A model generated the notes under the pieces. The model saw nothing but the letters and a program-made list of their open reading frames with translations, searched no databases and was not told the DNA's origin. The position numbers and the translations under genes are program-made. Of a stretch of 64,000 bases of DNA, positions 1 through 9,394 are shown in pieces; positions within the stretch are counted from its first letter, which is position 1; every line of letters starts with the position of its first letter. This DNA comes from DASYPQ01 sp041488095. Lineage in GTDB: Bacteria > Planctomycetota > UBA1135 > GCA-002686595. The DNA lies in contig JBGPOP010000009.1 in assembly GCA_041488095.1 (NCBI GenBank), positions 60,408 to 124,407 of the forward strand, given 5' to 3'.

Positions 1-1140
1 GCCGTCGTGCTCGTCAAGGACGGACGGATCGAGCGCGTCGGGCCCGCGCGCGAGGTCGAGGTGCCCGAGGGCTGGGAGATCGTCGATTGCGGCCGGAGCT
101 GGCTCTGCCAGGGCTTCATCGACCTGCACTGCCACATCGCCGGCAAGAGCTTCCTCATCAACGACATCAACGACATGGTCTACATGACCAACCCCGAGCT
201 GCGCGCGAGCGCGGCGGTGCAGCCGGGGAACGAGAACCTCCTGCGAGGGGTCGCTGGCGGCGTGACGAGCGTGCTCTTCATCCCCGGCTCGGGAACGAAC
301 ATGGGAGGGCAGGGCGTGCTCCTGAAGACGGGCCTCCCGACCTACGAGCGGATGCAGATCCGCAACCCCGGGTCGTTGAAGCTCGCGCAGGCGGGCAACC
401 CCGAGCGCTGGACGGTCGGAGTCGGGCGCTCGCTGATGAACTGGAACACGCGCAACACGCTCCGACGGGGCCTCGCCTACGCCAGGCGCTACGTTCTGGA
501 GCGAAAGGGCCGCGAGGGAGACCCGGGAGCCAGACCGGAGCGCGACATCCAATGGGACGTCTTCCCCTGGCTCCTGGAGAAGAAGACGCAGGTCTCGACC
601 CACACCCAGATGTACCAGGTCGTGCTCGAGACGCTGACGATGGTGCGCCAGGAGTTCGGCCTGGACGTCTACATCGACCACGGCGAGTTCGCCGGCATGC
701 GCACCGCGCCGCTCGCCCAAAAGCTCGGCGTCCAGGCGATCATCGGGCCGCGCGAGCTGGACGGCACGATCGTGCCGCTCTGCCCCGGCACGGACGGCAA
801 GTTCGTGGGCATCGCCGCGGGCTACCAGCAGGCCGGCCACAAGATGATCGGATTCAACACCGATTCGCCGATCGTGCCCGAGGAGGAGCTTTCGGTGCAG
901 GCGACCGTGAGCGTTCACTACGGTTTAGACGACTCGCAGATGGACTCGGTGCGCGGCCTGACCATCGTCCCCGCGATGACCGCGGGGATCGCCGATCGCG
1001 TCGGGAGCCTGGCGCCCGGCAAGGACGCGGACATCCTGGTCGTCACGGGCGATCCGATCGACCCGCGCAACGTGGTCGAGAAGGTGTTCATCGAGGGCGA
1101 GCCGGTCTACGAGGCCGCGCGCGGCCAGAGGAGATGGTAG
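1..1140 (+). CDS. amidohydrolase, 5'-truncated by window edge
   Basis: Metal-dependent amidohydrolase-superfamily protein (imidazolonepropionase/dihydroorotase-like fold), probably acting on a C-N bond of an unknown substrate. The frame is open from base 1. Alignment with the next paralogue shows that the N-terminus, probably with a signal peptide, lies upstream; a GTG at 7 is internal. Visible marks are the first metal motif DLHCHIAG, the family block DINDMVYMTNPELRAS, the late NTDSP metal-Asp block, and the closing GSLAPGKDADILVVTGDP that marks the beta-sandwich domain. It is first of five tandem paralogues on one strand with overlapping or near-touching ends, so one operon is likely. Substrate is not predictable. 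Confidence 0.88.
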   Translation, partial: AVVLVKDGRIERVGPAREVEVPEGWEIVDCGRSWLCQGFIDLHCHIAGKSFLINDINDMVYMTNPELRASAAVQPGNENLLRGVAGGVTSVLFIPGSGTNMGGQGVLLKTGLPTYERMQIRNPGSLKLAQAGNPERWTVGVGRSLMNWNTRNTLRRGLAYARRYVLERKGREGDPGARPERDIQWDVFPWLLEKKTQVSTHTQMYQVVLETLTMVRQEFGLDVYIDHGEFAGMRTAPLAQKLGVQAIIGPRELDGTIVPLCPGTDGKFVGIAAGYQQAGHKMIGFNTDSPIVPEEELSVQATVSVHYGLDDSQMDSVRGLTIVPAMTAGIADRVGSLAPGKDADILVVTGDPIDPRNVVEKVFIEGEPVYEAARGQRRW

Positions 1141-1142
1141 GC

Positions 1143-2435
1143 ATGCGGCGCGCCCTCGCAGGACTGGCGGCCCTCGCGGCGCTCTCTCTCGCGCCGGTTC
1201 TCGCGCAGGAGAAGAAGCCCGCCGCGGGCGAGCGCGGCGGCCCCGGGCTCGCGCTGCTCGCGAAGAAGGCGCTGACCGTCCCGCCCGAGGGCGAGCAGTT
1301 CGTGGACGATGCCGTCCTGATCGTGGAGGACGGCAGGATCCAGGCGATCGGTCCGCGCCGCGACACGCCGATCCCCGCCGGCTTCGAGGTCGTCGACCTG
1401 GGGGATCGCTGGATCATGCCCGGGATGGTCGATCTGCACAGCCACGTCGGCGGCACCTTCGACATCAACGACATGGTGTACCTGTGCAACCCCGGGTTGC
1501 GCGCGTACTGCTCGGTGGTGCCGGCCAACGACCGCTTCAAGCTCGCGGTTGCGGGCGGCGTGACGACCGTGCTCTTCATTCCCGGCTCCGGGGTGAACAT
1601 GAGCGGCCAGGGAGTGCTGGTGAAGACCGGCCTCGACCACTACGAGGAGGCCGAGCTGCGCAACCCCGGCTCGCTGAAGATCGCCCAGGCCGGCAACCCC
1701 GAGGGCTGGACCGTCGGGATCGGGCGCTCGTTCATGAACTGGGACCTGCGCGAGGTGTTGCGGCGCGGCAAGGCCTATGCGGAGGCCTGGAAGGCGTACG
1801 AGGAGCATCGGGGCCCTCAGCCGGAGAAGAACTTCGACCTCGAGATCTTCCGCGCGTTGCTGGCCAAGAAGACCCAGATCTCGACGCACACGCAGATCTT
1901 CCAGGTCGTGCTCTCGACGCTGACCATGCTGCGGCGGGAGTTCGGCTTCGACGTGTACATCGACCACGGGGAGATGGCGGGCTACAAGCTCGCCGGGCTC
2001 GCCGTGGAGCTCGGCGTGCCGGTGATCAGCGGCCCGCGCGAGATCGAGATCCCCACGCGCAGCTTCATCCAGTGGACCGGCAGCAACCCCGAGGCGATCC
2101 TCGGCATCGCCGCCGAGTACCAGAAGGGCGGCGTGAAGATGCTCGGCTTCAACACCGACGCTCCGGTCGTGCCCGAGGAGGAGCTCGCCGTGCAGGCGAC
2201 GGTCAGCGCGCGCTACGGCCTCGACTCGAGCCACCTCGAGACCGTTCGCGGCTTGACGATCATCCCGGCGATGACGGCCGGGATCGCTCATCGCGTCGGC
2301 AGCCTGGAGCCCGGCAAGGACGCCGATGTGCTCGTGATCACCGGCGAGCCGGCCGATCCGCGCAGCGCGATCGAGAAGGTCTACATCGACGGCCGCGCGG
2401 TCTACGACACGGCCAGGGAGAAGAGGCGCTGGTGA
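1143..2435 (+). CDS. exported amidohydrolase paralogue 2
   Basis: Amidohydrolase-superfamily enzyme of 430 residues, close to the preceding gene. The chosen ATG gives a clean signal peptide (MRRALAGLAALAALSLAPVLA-Q), so the protein is probably periplasmic; an in-frame ATG at 1134 overlapping the previous stop is the alternative. The HxH metal motif DLHSHVGG is intact near residue 98, with DINDMVYLCNPGLRAY after it, FNTDAPVVPEEEL late in the barrel, and the GSLEPGKDADVLVITGEP C-terminal block. It starts 3 bases after gene 1 stops, and its own TGA overlaps the next ATG (TGATG), indicating translational coupling. Confidence 0.9.
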   Translation: MRRALAGLAALAALSLAPVLAQEKKPAAGERGGPGLALLAKKALTVPPEGEQFVDDAVLIVEDGRIQAIGPRRDTPIPAGFEVVDLGDRWIMPGMVDLHSHVGGTFDINDMVYLCNPGLRAYCSVVPANDRFKLAVAGGVTTVLFIPGSGVNMSGQGVLVKTGLDHYEEAELRNPGSLKIAQAGNPEGWTVGIGRSFMNWDLREVLRRGKAYAEAWKAYEEHRGPQPEKNFDLEIFRALLAKKTQISTHTQIFQVVLSTLTMLRREFGFDVYIDHGEMAGYKLAGLAVELGVPVISGPREIEIPTRSFIQWTGSNPEAILGIAAEYQKGGVKMLGFNTDAPVVPEEELAVQATVSARYGLDSSHLETVRGLTIIPAMTAGIAHRVGSLEPGKDADVLVITGEPADPRSAIEKVYIDGRAVYDTAREKRRW

Positions 2436-3679
2436 TGAAGCCCTTCCCGTTCCCGTGTCGGGTGTCCGTGGCGCTCTCGCTCGGGCTCGGAGCGTGCTCC
2501 TCGGCGGGCCGCAGGGGCGCGCTCGACCCGCTCCGCCCGGGAGAGGAGGGTGTCGCGGTGCTGTGCGCCAAAGTGCTCACCGTCGACGAGAAGGACAACG
2601 TGTACAGCCCCGGGATGATCCTCGTTCACGACGGGAAGATCGCCTACGTCGGCGAGCGTGCGGCGGTTCCTGCGGGCTACCGCGAGCTCGATCTCGGCCC
2701 GGGCTGGGCCACACCCGGGATGGTCGAGCTGCACTCGCACATCCACACCGGCGGCTGGGGCGACATCAACGACATGGTGATCCCGGTGAACCCCGAGCTG
2801 CGCGCCTCGGCCGGCCTGCGGCCTTCGAACCCGCTCGTCAAGCGCGCTTGCGCGGGAGGCGTCACGACGCTCTTCGGGATCCCCGGCAGCGGCACGAGCA
2901 ACAGCGGGTTCGGGGTGATCTACAAGTCGAAGACGCACGCGAGCTACGCAGAGGCCGTGGTCAAGGACCCGGGCGGCATGAAGATCGCCCAGTCCTACAA
3001 CCCCGAGCGCGGTGCGGGAGACCTCGGGCTCACGCGGGCCGGGCTCGCGTGGATCCTCGAGGACATCAACGACAAGGCGGTCGGCGCGAACCGCGAGAAG
3101 CGCTTCGATCCGGCGCTCGAGAACCTCAAGAAGGTGCACAGGAAGGAGCTGCCGGTCCTGATCCACTGCGCCGGGAGCGACGGCTTCCCGGCCGCCGCGC
3201 GCATGTGGAAGCTGAAGTACGACACGCGCTGCGTGCTCTCGCACGGCTGCTTCGACGCGCACGTGACCGCTCCGTGGATCGTCGAGACCGGCGCGCCGAT
3301 CAACGCCGGCCCGCGGACGATGGACTACTACGTGACCCGCGACGGCGCGATCACGGGCACGGTCGAGCGCTACCTCGCGGCGGGCGCGAAGGACATCTCG
3401 CTGAACACGGACTCGCCGGTGATGCCGCAGGAGGAGCTGTTCCTCCAGGGCGCGATGTCGGCCCGCCTGGGCGCCGACGCCTACACGATGCTGCGCGCCT
3501 GCACCATCCATCCGGCCAAGGTGTTCGGCATCGCCGACCGGGTCGGCAGCCTCGAGCCCGGCAAGGACGCGGACATCGTGATCCGCAGCGGCGACCCGCT
3601 CGACCCGCGCGCTCGCGTCGAGCTGGTGCTGATCGACGGCCGCGTCGAGTACGACGCCCGGCAGGGACAATGGTTCTAG
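2435..3679 (+). CDS. amidohydrolase paralogue 3, probable lipoprotein
   Basis: Amidohydrolase-superfamily protein of 414 residues. The N-terminus (VALSLGLGACSS) has a lipobox-like cysteine near residue 20, suggesting a lipid-anchored envelope enzyme. The metal motif is present as ELHSHIHTGG, followed by DINDMVIPVNPELRAS, LNTDSPVMPQEEL and GSLEPGKDADIVIRSGDP. Compared with paralogues 1 and 2 the middle of the barrel is reworked (a VLIHCAGSDGFP segment), so it may act on a different substrate. The start overlaps the upstream stop by one base. Confidence 0.88.
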   Translation: MKPFPFPCRVSVALSLGLGACSSAGRRGALDPLRPGEEGVAVLCAKVLTVDEKDNVYSPGMILVHDGKIAYVGERAAVPAGYRELDLGPGWATPGMVELHSHIHTGGWGDINDMVIPVNPELRASAGLRPSNPLVKRACAGGVTTLFGIPGSGTSNSGFGVIYKSKTHASYAEAVVKDPGGMKIAQSYNPERGAGDLGLTRAGLAWILEDINDKAVGANREKRFDPALENLKKVHRKELPVLIHCAGSDGFPAAARMWKLKYDTRCVLSHGCFDAHVTAPWIVETGAPINAGPRTMDYYVTRDGAITGTVERYLAAGAKDISLNTDSPVMPQEELFLQGAMSARLGADAYTMLRACTIHPAKVFGIADRVGSLEPGKDADIVIRSGDPLDPRARVELVLIDGRVEYDARQGQWF

Positions 3680-3699
3680 CGCGCGATGCGGACACGAAC

Positions 3700-5052
3700 A
3701 TGAGCCTCTCCATTCTTCTCCTGGCCTTCCCCCTGGCCCTCGGGGCTTCCCCTCGGCCCGCGGACCCGAGTGCATCGAGCGACCTCCTCGCCATCCGCGT
3801 CGGCCGTGCCGAGACGGCGGCCAAAGGCACGATCGAGCACGCCGTGATCCTCGTGGAGGGCGGCAAGATCGTGACCATCGGCGAAGACCTGGCCGTGGAG
3901 CGCGGCATCCCGATCGTCGACAAGCCCGGCTGGGTGGCGATGCCGGGCCTGGTCGACGCCTACTCGCGCCTGGGCCTCGACGGCGAGGGGGGCGAGGACA
4001 ACAGCCCCGAGGTGCGCGCCTTCCGGGAGATCTATCCCGGCGCCGAGGAGTACCAGGAAGTCGTCAAGTACGGCGTGACGACGCTCGGACTCTACCCCGC
4101 CGGGAACGGAATCCCCGGGCAGGCCGTCGTCGTGAGGCCTCTCGGGAAGACGCCCGAGGAGATGCTGATCCAGGATCCCGCCTACTTGAAGGTCATCCTG
4201 CGCGCTGCGTCCAGCTCGAAGAAGCTCGTGAGGGACGGCTTCAAGAAGGCCGACGAGTACGCTGAGAAGGAGAAGAAGGCGCGCGAGAAGTGGGAGAAGG
4301 ACCAGGAGGCGAAGAAGAAGAAGGCTCCGGCCAAGAAGGAAGAAAAGCCCGAGGAGAAGAAAGGCGAGGAGAAGAAGGACGAGGGCAAGGAAGAGGCCAA
4401 GCCGGAAGCCAAGGAGGAGAAGCCTCCGGCCAAGGAGGAAGTGTTCGTCCCGCCCGAGCCCGACCCCAAGATCAAGCCCTTCCTCGACCTGCGCGCCGGC
4501 AAGCTGCACGCGCTCTTCAGCATCTCGAGCGCCGGCGAGTACCTCCACCTGCTCGACGCGTTGGGCAAGGAGAAGCTCTCCTTCGACCTGCGCATCCCGC
4601 TCTCGCGCGACAGCGACATCTTCTACGTCGAGGACAAGAAGACCTACGATCTCGAAGTCGACGGCATCGGCGACCGCAAGTGCCGCGTCGTGATCGAGCC
4701 GATGCTCACGCTGCACCCCGGGACGATGCGCCAGCGCAACCCGGCGATGGAGCTCATGCGAGCCGGGGCCAAGGTGGTCTTCGTCCCGCGCAACGACGCG
4801 CTCGCCGACCTCAAGGCTTGGCTCCCGAACGTCGGCGAGATCGTCGGGGCCGGCCTCGACCGGCAAGCCGCGCTGCGCGCGCTGACGATCGAGCCCGCCA
4901 CGCTGCTCGGCGTGGATTCGCGCCTGGGCAGCCTCGAGAAGGGCAAGGACGCCAACATCGTCTTCCTCTCCGGCGACCCGTTCCAACCCTCGACCAGGAT
5001 CCAGGCCGTCATGCTCGAAGGCCGATTCGTGTTCGGCGAGGTGAAGCCGTGA
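3700..5052 (+). CDS. amidohydrolase-like protein lacking HxH, K/E-rich insert
   Basis: Divergent amidohydrolase-fold protein of 450 residues with a signal peptide (MSLSILLLAFPLALGA). The strand that carries HxH in paralogues 1-3 here reads GLVDAYSRLG, so the first metal ligands are missing and the usual metal-dependent chemistry is unlikely. Around residues 190-250 there is a long lysine/glutamate-rich, probably charged-helical insertion. The C-terminal family block (GSLEKGKDANIVFLSGDP) is intact. An upstream in-frame ATG at 3670 would remove the signal peptide from the N-terminus, so 3700 is preferred. Its stop overlaps the next gene's start. A binding or structural partner of the active paralogues is one possibility. 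Confidence 0.85.
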   Translation: MSLSILLLAFPLALGASPRPADPSASSDLLAIRVGRAETAAKGTIEHAVILVEGGKIVTIGEDLAVERGIPIVDKPGWVAMPGLVDAYSRLGLDGEGGEDNSPEVRAFREIYPGAEEYQEVVKYGVTTLGLYPAGNGIPGQAVVVRPLGKTPEEMLIQDPAYLKVILRAASSSKKLVRDGFKKADEYAEKEKKAREKWEKDQEAKKKKAPAKKEEKPEEKKGEEKKDEGKEEAKPEAKEEKPPAKEEVFVPPEPDPKIKPFLDLRAGKLHALFSISSAGEYLHLLDALGKEKLSFDLRIPLSRDSDIFYVEDKKTYDLEVDGIGDRKCRVVIEPMLTLHPGTMRQRNPAMELMRAGAKVVFVPRNDALADLKAWLPNVGEIVGAGLDRQAALRALTIEPATLLGVDSRLGSLEKGKDANIVFLSGDPFQPSTRIQAVMLEGRFVFGEVKP

Positions 5053-6485
5053 TTCGCAGACCCGTGATGCCCTGGAGATCCCTCGCCCTCGCCGCGCTCG
5101 CGGCCTCCGTCCTCGGCGCTCCGCTTTCGGCCGCACCCCGGCAGGAGCAGGGCGCCGGCGCGGAGCAGGCCGGCGGCGAGAGCGAGAAGAAGGACGACGC
5201 CAAAGCCGGAGAGAAGGGCGAGGAACATTGGTTCGCCGTCCTGGGCGGCGAAGTCCACACCGGGACGGGAGCCGTGCTGCGCGGCGCGACGGTCCTGGCG
5301 AAGAACGGCAAGGTCACCGCGATCGGCTACGACCTCGACGTCCCCCCCGAAGCGAAGACCCTCGATGCCAAGGGGATGCTCGTGTACCCGGGCATCGTGG
5401 CGATCTCCTCGCAGGGTCTGATCGGCAACTCGGGGAGCGACTTCGAGGACACGATCGACCCGTTCAACTCGCGGATGATCCTCGGGCTCGCCGCCGGGAT
5501 CACGACGACCGGCGCCGCGGGCACCGCCGTCAAGCTCAAGCGGTTCTCTGTCCAGGGGGCGGTCGTACGCGACAAGATCTTCACGACCCTCTCCTGGAGC
5601 GGCCGCAACCCAGCCGGCAAGCGGAGCCTGCGTGAGAAGTTCCAGAAGACCTCCGAGTACCTGCGGCAGTTCCGCGAGTGGGAGGAGAAGGTCAAGCGGG
5701 ACAAGGAGCTCAAGGAGCCGGCCAAGAAGGACGTCGACACGACCATTCTCTCGATCCTCAAGGGCGAGACCACGGCCAAGTTCGTCGCCAACGACCGCGA
5801 CGATCTCCTCGGCATCGCCCGCCTGGCCGAGGAGTTCGGCTTCCGGCCCGTGATCGAAGGCTGCGTCGAGGGCTGGACCGTGGCCGACGAGCTGGGACGC
5901 GCGGGCGCCTTTGCAGTCGTGACACCGCGCGAACGTCGGCCCAAGGACGAGCAGCTCGCCGCTCCAGCCGGCTCGAGCATCGAGAACGCCTCGATCCTGC
6001 ACAAGGCCGGCGTCCAGGTGGCCGTGGTCCCCGCCTCCGAGGGCGTCGACCTGGGAGGCCTCGTCGGCCGCGACATCATGCACATCACGATCGAGGCCGA
6101 CTTCGCGGTCCGCGGAGGATTGCCCGAGGACGCTGCGCTCGCGTCGATCACGACCGTGCCGGCCCGGATCCTGGGCATCAGCCACCGCGTCGGTTCGCTC
6201 GAGGTCGGCAAGGACTGCGACCTGATCGTCACCGACGGCGATCTCCTGCACTACCGGACCTTCGTCCAGTACACGGTCGTCGACGGCAAGCTCGTCTACG
6301 ACAAGGAGAAGGAGCTCTTCTTCGCGCACATCCGCCCTCGGCCTGCGGCGCTGGCTCCCGAGAAGAAGCTCGACAAGGGCGAGAGCGAGACCAAGCCCGC
6401 GGAGGAAAAGGCCGGCGAGGAGAAGGCCAAGGAAGTCGAGAAGAAGGAAGAGCCGAAGAAGGAGAAGAAGGAAGAGGACAAGTAG
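5049..6485 (+). CDS. amidohydrolase-like protein lacking HxH, K/E-rich tail
   Basis: Fifth amidohydrolase paralogue, 478 residues from a GTG that overlaps the previous stop (GTGA); an ATG at 5067 is also possible. Both leave a signal peptide (SLALAALAASVLGAPLSA). The HxH position reads VAISSQGLIG, so the metal site is lost as in paralogue 4. The C-terminal block GSLEVGKDCDLIVTDGD is kept. About 40 residues at the C-terminus are almost entirely Lys, Glu, Ala and Pro, echoing the internal insertion of paralogue 4 and suggesting that the two charged segments have a shared role. Last gene of the apparent operon. Confidence 0.85.
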   Translation: MIRRPVMPWRSLALAALAASVLGAPLSAAPRQEQGAGAEQAGGESEKKDDAKAGEKGEEHWFAVLGGEVHTGTGAVLRGATVLAKNGKVTAIGYDLDVPPEAKTLDAKGMLVYPGIVAISSQGLIGNSGSDFEDTIDPFNSRMILGLAAGITTTGAAGTAVKLKRFSVQGAVVRDKIFTTLSWSGRNPAGKRSLREKFQKTSEYLRQFREWEEKVKRDKELKEPAKKDVDTTILSILKGETTAKFVANDRDDLLGIARLAEEFGFRPVIEGCVEGWTVADELGRAGAFAVVTPRERRPKDEQLAAPAGSSIENASILHKAGVQVAVVPASEGVDLGGLVGRDIMHITIEADFAVRGGLPEDAALASITTVPARILGISHRVGSLEVGKDCDLIVTDGDLLHYRTFVQYTVVDGKLVYDKEKELFFAHIRPRPAALAPEKKLDKGESETKPAEEKAGEEKAKEVEKKEEPKKEKKEEDK

Positions 6486-6664
6486 GGGGACGGAGAGGAG
6501 CAGGAGGACGGTGGAGGCCCACGCGGCCCGATGCGATCGCGGTGCGCATTGCTCGCATCCCTCCGCCGCGCTATCCTGAGCGGCAACAGCGCCGCGGTGC
6601 GCGGCCAGGACGGAGCATCGAGGGGTCCACCGATGGATCGAGCACCGCGTCGCGAACGGAGCGC

Positions 6665-7732
6665 ATGACCCTTCGCCACCTGATGCGCATCCTCGGCCCG
6701 GGCCGCAAGGACGGGCGCAATCTCACCTACCAGGAAGCCTACGAGGGCTTCAGCGCCGTCCTCTCCGGCACCGAGAGCGAGATCCAGGTCGGAGCCTTCC
6801 TCGTGCTCCTGCGCACGAAGGGCGTCACGGTCGAGGAGCTGACGGCCTTCGCCCGCGCGGCACGCGCGCGCGCGACGATCCCGTGCAAGGACATGCAGGG
6901 CCTCGTGTGCGTTTGTCCGCCGCACGACGGCATGGACCGCACGCCGCCGCTCGAGGTGGCGGCCGGGCTCATCGCGGCGGCCGCGGGAGTGCGGGTGCTG
7001 ATCCTCTCCGACCGGTGCGTCCCGCCCAAGCGCGGCTTGACTGCGGCGAGCGTGCTCGAGGCGCTCGGGATGGGGATGACCTGGGATCCTTCGGAAGCCG
7101 AGAGCTGGGTCGCGAAGACACGTTTCGGCGTGTGCGCGGTGACCGGCATGCTGCCGTGCCTCATGCAGTTGCGGCGCGTGCGCGGCGATGTCGGAATCCG
7201 TACGCCGCTCGCGACGGTCGAGAAGCTGCTCGCCCCCTCGAGCGCGGCGGTCGTGCTGGGAGCGCAGGGCGGGCCGGTGCTCGGGGCGGCGGTCGAGGTG
7301 ATCCAGGGGCTCGGCCACCCGCGGGGTATCGCGCTCCAGGGCCCCGAGGGTGGCGTCATCCCCTCGGTCCGCAAGCGCACCCGCGGGATCGAGATCGCCG
7401 ATAGACACCTCGTGCCGCTCAACGTCGAACCCGAGGATTTCGGTCTGGGCTGCGAGAGCGAACCCGATCTGCCGGTCTACGGTCCGCCCCCCGACGACCA
7501 GGGGACCGGCGACAACCCTGAGCTGGTCCGATGCGCGGGCGAAATCACGCGCGCCGTGCTCGCCGGCGAGGGCGGTCCGGCGCGTTGCGCGACGCTGCTG
7601 GGCGCGGCGATCATCCTCAAGGCGGGGGGCAAGGCGCTCACGCTCGCGGAAGGCGTCGATCTCGCCACCGCGGCGCTCGACGGAGGGGCGGCGAACGAGG
7701 TGCTCGCCAGGGTGCGCGAGCTGGAGAGCTAG
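6665..7732 (+). CDS. TrpD-like glycosyl/phosphoribosyltransferase family protein
   Basis: A 355-residue protein of the anthranilate phosphoribosyltransferase (glycosyltransferase family 3) fold. The N-terminal helical domain (LMRILGPGRKDGRNLTYQEA) and a middle segment resembling pyrophosphorylase/TrpD proteins (LSDRCVPPKRGLTAASVLEA) are recognisable. The canonical TrpD GTGGD phosphate loop is not evident and no other trp genes are nearby, so it resembles the TrpD2/YbiB class of divergent homologues more than a biosynthetic TrpD. Start chosen at the ATG beginning MTLRHLMRILG. The 178 bases before it hold no recognised gene. Confidence 0.72.
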   Translation: MTLRHLMRILGPGRKDGRNLTYQEAYEGFSAVLSGTESEIQVGAFLVLLRTKGVTVEELTAFARAARARATIPCKDMQGLVCVCPPHDGMDRTPPLEVAAGLIAAAAGVRVLILSDRCVPPKRGLTAASVLEALGMGMTWDPSEAESWVAKTRFGVCAVTGMLPCLMQLRRVRGDVGIRTPLATVEKLLAPSSAAVVLGAQGGPVLGAAVEVIQGLGHPRGIALQGPEGGVIPSVRKRTRGIEIADRHLVPLNVEPEDFGLGCESEPDLPVYGPPPDDQGTGDNPELVRCAGEITRAVLAGEGGPARCATLLGAAIILKAGGKALTLAEGVDLATAALDGGAANEVLARVRELES

Positions 7733-7755
7733 CTCTCGCACCCGACGAGACGCCG

Positions 7756-8955
7756 ATGCGCGTCCACTTGCCCGATATCCCGGTCCTCCACCGGGGAGGC
7801 AGACGCGAGGAGGGAGGGGACTGGAGCTACGTCCGGCGCAAGAAGCTCGTGCGAGCTGGCAACCTCGTCCAGCCACTGCGCACGGGCAAGGAGGCTTTTC
7901 CCGCGATGCTCGAGGCGATCGGCGCGGCCCGAAGCCACGTCCACCTCGAGACCTACATCCTGCGCGGGGATCGCACGGGGAACAAGTTCAAGGAAGCGCT
8001 CGTCGAGAGAGCGCGCGCCGGGATCCACGTGCGCCTGCTCTACGACTCGCTCGGCTCCTTCGGTCTGCCGAGCGCGTTCCTGGGGGAGCTCAAGAAGGCC
8101 GGCGTCGTGGCCATCGCGTACCACCCGCTCGTGCCCTGGCGCGCGCGCTGGAGCGTGAACCGGCGCGACCACCAGAAGATCCTCGTCGTCGACGACCGCG
8201 TTGCGTTCGCCGGCGGTGTCAACCTCGGGGACGAAGCACGTCCCATCGAGGACGGCGGAGGAGGCTGGTACGACGTGCACGCGCGGATCGAGGGGCCGAC
8301 CGTCCTCGATCTCGCGCGGATCTTCCGGAGGACCTGGGAGCGCTCGGGCGGGGAGCCGCTTCCCGAGCCCCCCTCGGCGTGGAAAGGAAGTCCGGGACCC
8401 GGACAGACGGCGGCCGTGCAGGCGATCAGCAACTCGGGTGTGCGCGGGCGCTGGCAGATGCACCGCGCCTACTTCCACGCGATTCGCCGCGCGGAGAAGA
8501 CGATCAGCATCATGAACGCCTACTTCATCCCCGACCTGAGGCTGCGGCGCGCGTTCGCGCGCGCGACGGCGCGCGGGGTGTCGGTGCGCGTGATCGTGCC
8601 CACGGATTCGGACATCAAGGCGGTGTACTTCGCGAGCCACCACCTGTACGCGAGGTTGATGAGGCACGGGGTGCGGATCTTCGAGTGGCCCGAGCGGATG
8701 ATGCACGCCAAGATCGGCGTGATCGACGGGGTGTGGTCGACGATCGGGAGCTACAACCTCGACCGGCGGAGTCTCCTGCACAACCTCGAGATCGGGCTCG
8801 TGATCGTCGACCGGCGGATCGGTGGGGAACTGCAGCAGGATTTCGAGAACGACCTGGCGAAGTGCCGTGAGATCCTGCCGGAGGAGTGGCAGCGCCGCTC
8901 CGCCTGGGAGAAGTCGCTCGAGTGGCTCTTCTACCGATTCCGGTATTGGCTGTAG
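7756..8955 (+). CDS. phospholipase D family protein, cardiolipin synthase-like
   Basis: Phospholipase D superfamily enzyme of 399 residues with two HKD motifs: HQKILVVDD with the following GGVNLG in the first half, and HAKIGVIDG with IGSYNLDRRS in the second. This doubled layout, and length near 400, fit a ClsB/YbhO-type cardiolipin synthase, which condenses phosphatidylglycerol-type lipids at the inner membrane. No N-terminal membrane helices are visible, also as in ClsB. It follows the TrpD-like gene by 23 bases on the same strand and converges with the lipoprotein gene on the other strand. Confidence 0.85.
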   Translation: MRVHLPDIPVLHRGGRREEGGDWSYVRRKKLVRAGNLVQPLRTGKEAFPAMLEAIGAARSHVHLETYILRGDRTGNKFKEALVERARAGIHVRLLYDSLGSFGLPSAFLGELKKAGVVAIAYHPLVPWRARWSVNRRDHQKILVVDDRVAFAGGVNLGDEARPIEDGGGGWYDVHARIEGPTVLDLARIFRRTWERSGGEPLPEPPSAWKGSPGPGQTAAVQAISNSGVRGRWQMHRAYFHAIRRAEKTISIMNAYFIPDLRLRRAFARATARGVSVRVIVPTDSDIKAVYFASHHLYARLMRHGVRIFEWPERMMHAKIGVIDGVWSTIGSYNLDRRSLLHNLEIGLVIVDRRIGGELQQDFENDLAKCREILPEEWQRRSAWEKSLEWLFYRFRYWL

Positions 8956-8962
8956 CCGCACC

Positions 8963-9394
8963 CTAGTCCGACGCGAGACGCCAGCCGACCGTGCAGCGCT
9001 CGCGCTCGGTGCTCGCCACGAGCCTGACGCAGAGGTTCCGCGCGCCCGCGAGGCGCGCGCGAACGTCGCCGAACAGGAGCTTCCTCGAGCGTTCGCCGCT
9101 CGCGCGCACGCTGCGGATCTCGGCGGGGTCCGGTACGCCGTCCGCATCCTGGTCGTCGAACACGGTCAGCTCGCAATCGACGAGCGCTGGCTGGCCCTCC
9201 GGCGCCCGCGCGCCCACCCACGCGATCACGATCTCGCCGGTCCGTGGATCGACCCGCTGGGCGCCGCGGCGGACCTGGAGGCTCGGGCTTTCGTACAGCA
9301 CCCAGTACTTCCCGCGGCTGCCCCAACCGGCGCGTTCGGAGGCGCAGGAGGGACCGAGCGCAAGAGCGAAGAGAAGGATCGCGAGGCGGATCAA
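8963..9394 (-). CDS. small lipoprotein, unknown function
   Basis: A 143-residue protein beginning at a TTG that overlaps the stop of the upstream esterase gene (TTGA), which argues for coupling. The N-terminus RLAILLFALALGPSCAS is a short lipoprotein signal with Cys near residue 17. The remainder includes a DDQDADGVPDP stretch typical of calcium-binding thrombospondin-type or dockerin-like loops. I do not recognise the family. Confidence 0.65.
   Translation of the reverse strand: MIRLAILLFALALGPSCASERAGWGSRGKYWVLYESPSLQVRRGAQRVDPRTGEIVIAWVGARAPEGQPALVDCELTVFDDQDADGVPDPAEIRSVRASGERSRKLLFGDVRARLAGARNLCVRLVASTERERCTVGWRLASD

Noticed and set aside
1107..5136. Long open frames antisense to, or in other frames of, the amidohydrolase genes
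   Set aside because: High G+C leaves few stops; these frames are Arg/Ala/Pro-rich with no motifs, whereas the plus-strand genes have signal peptides and family motifs.
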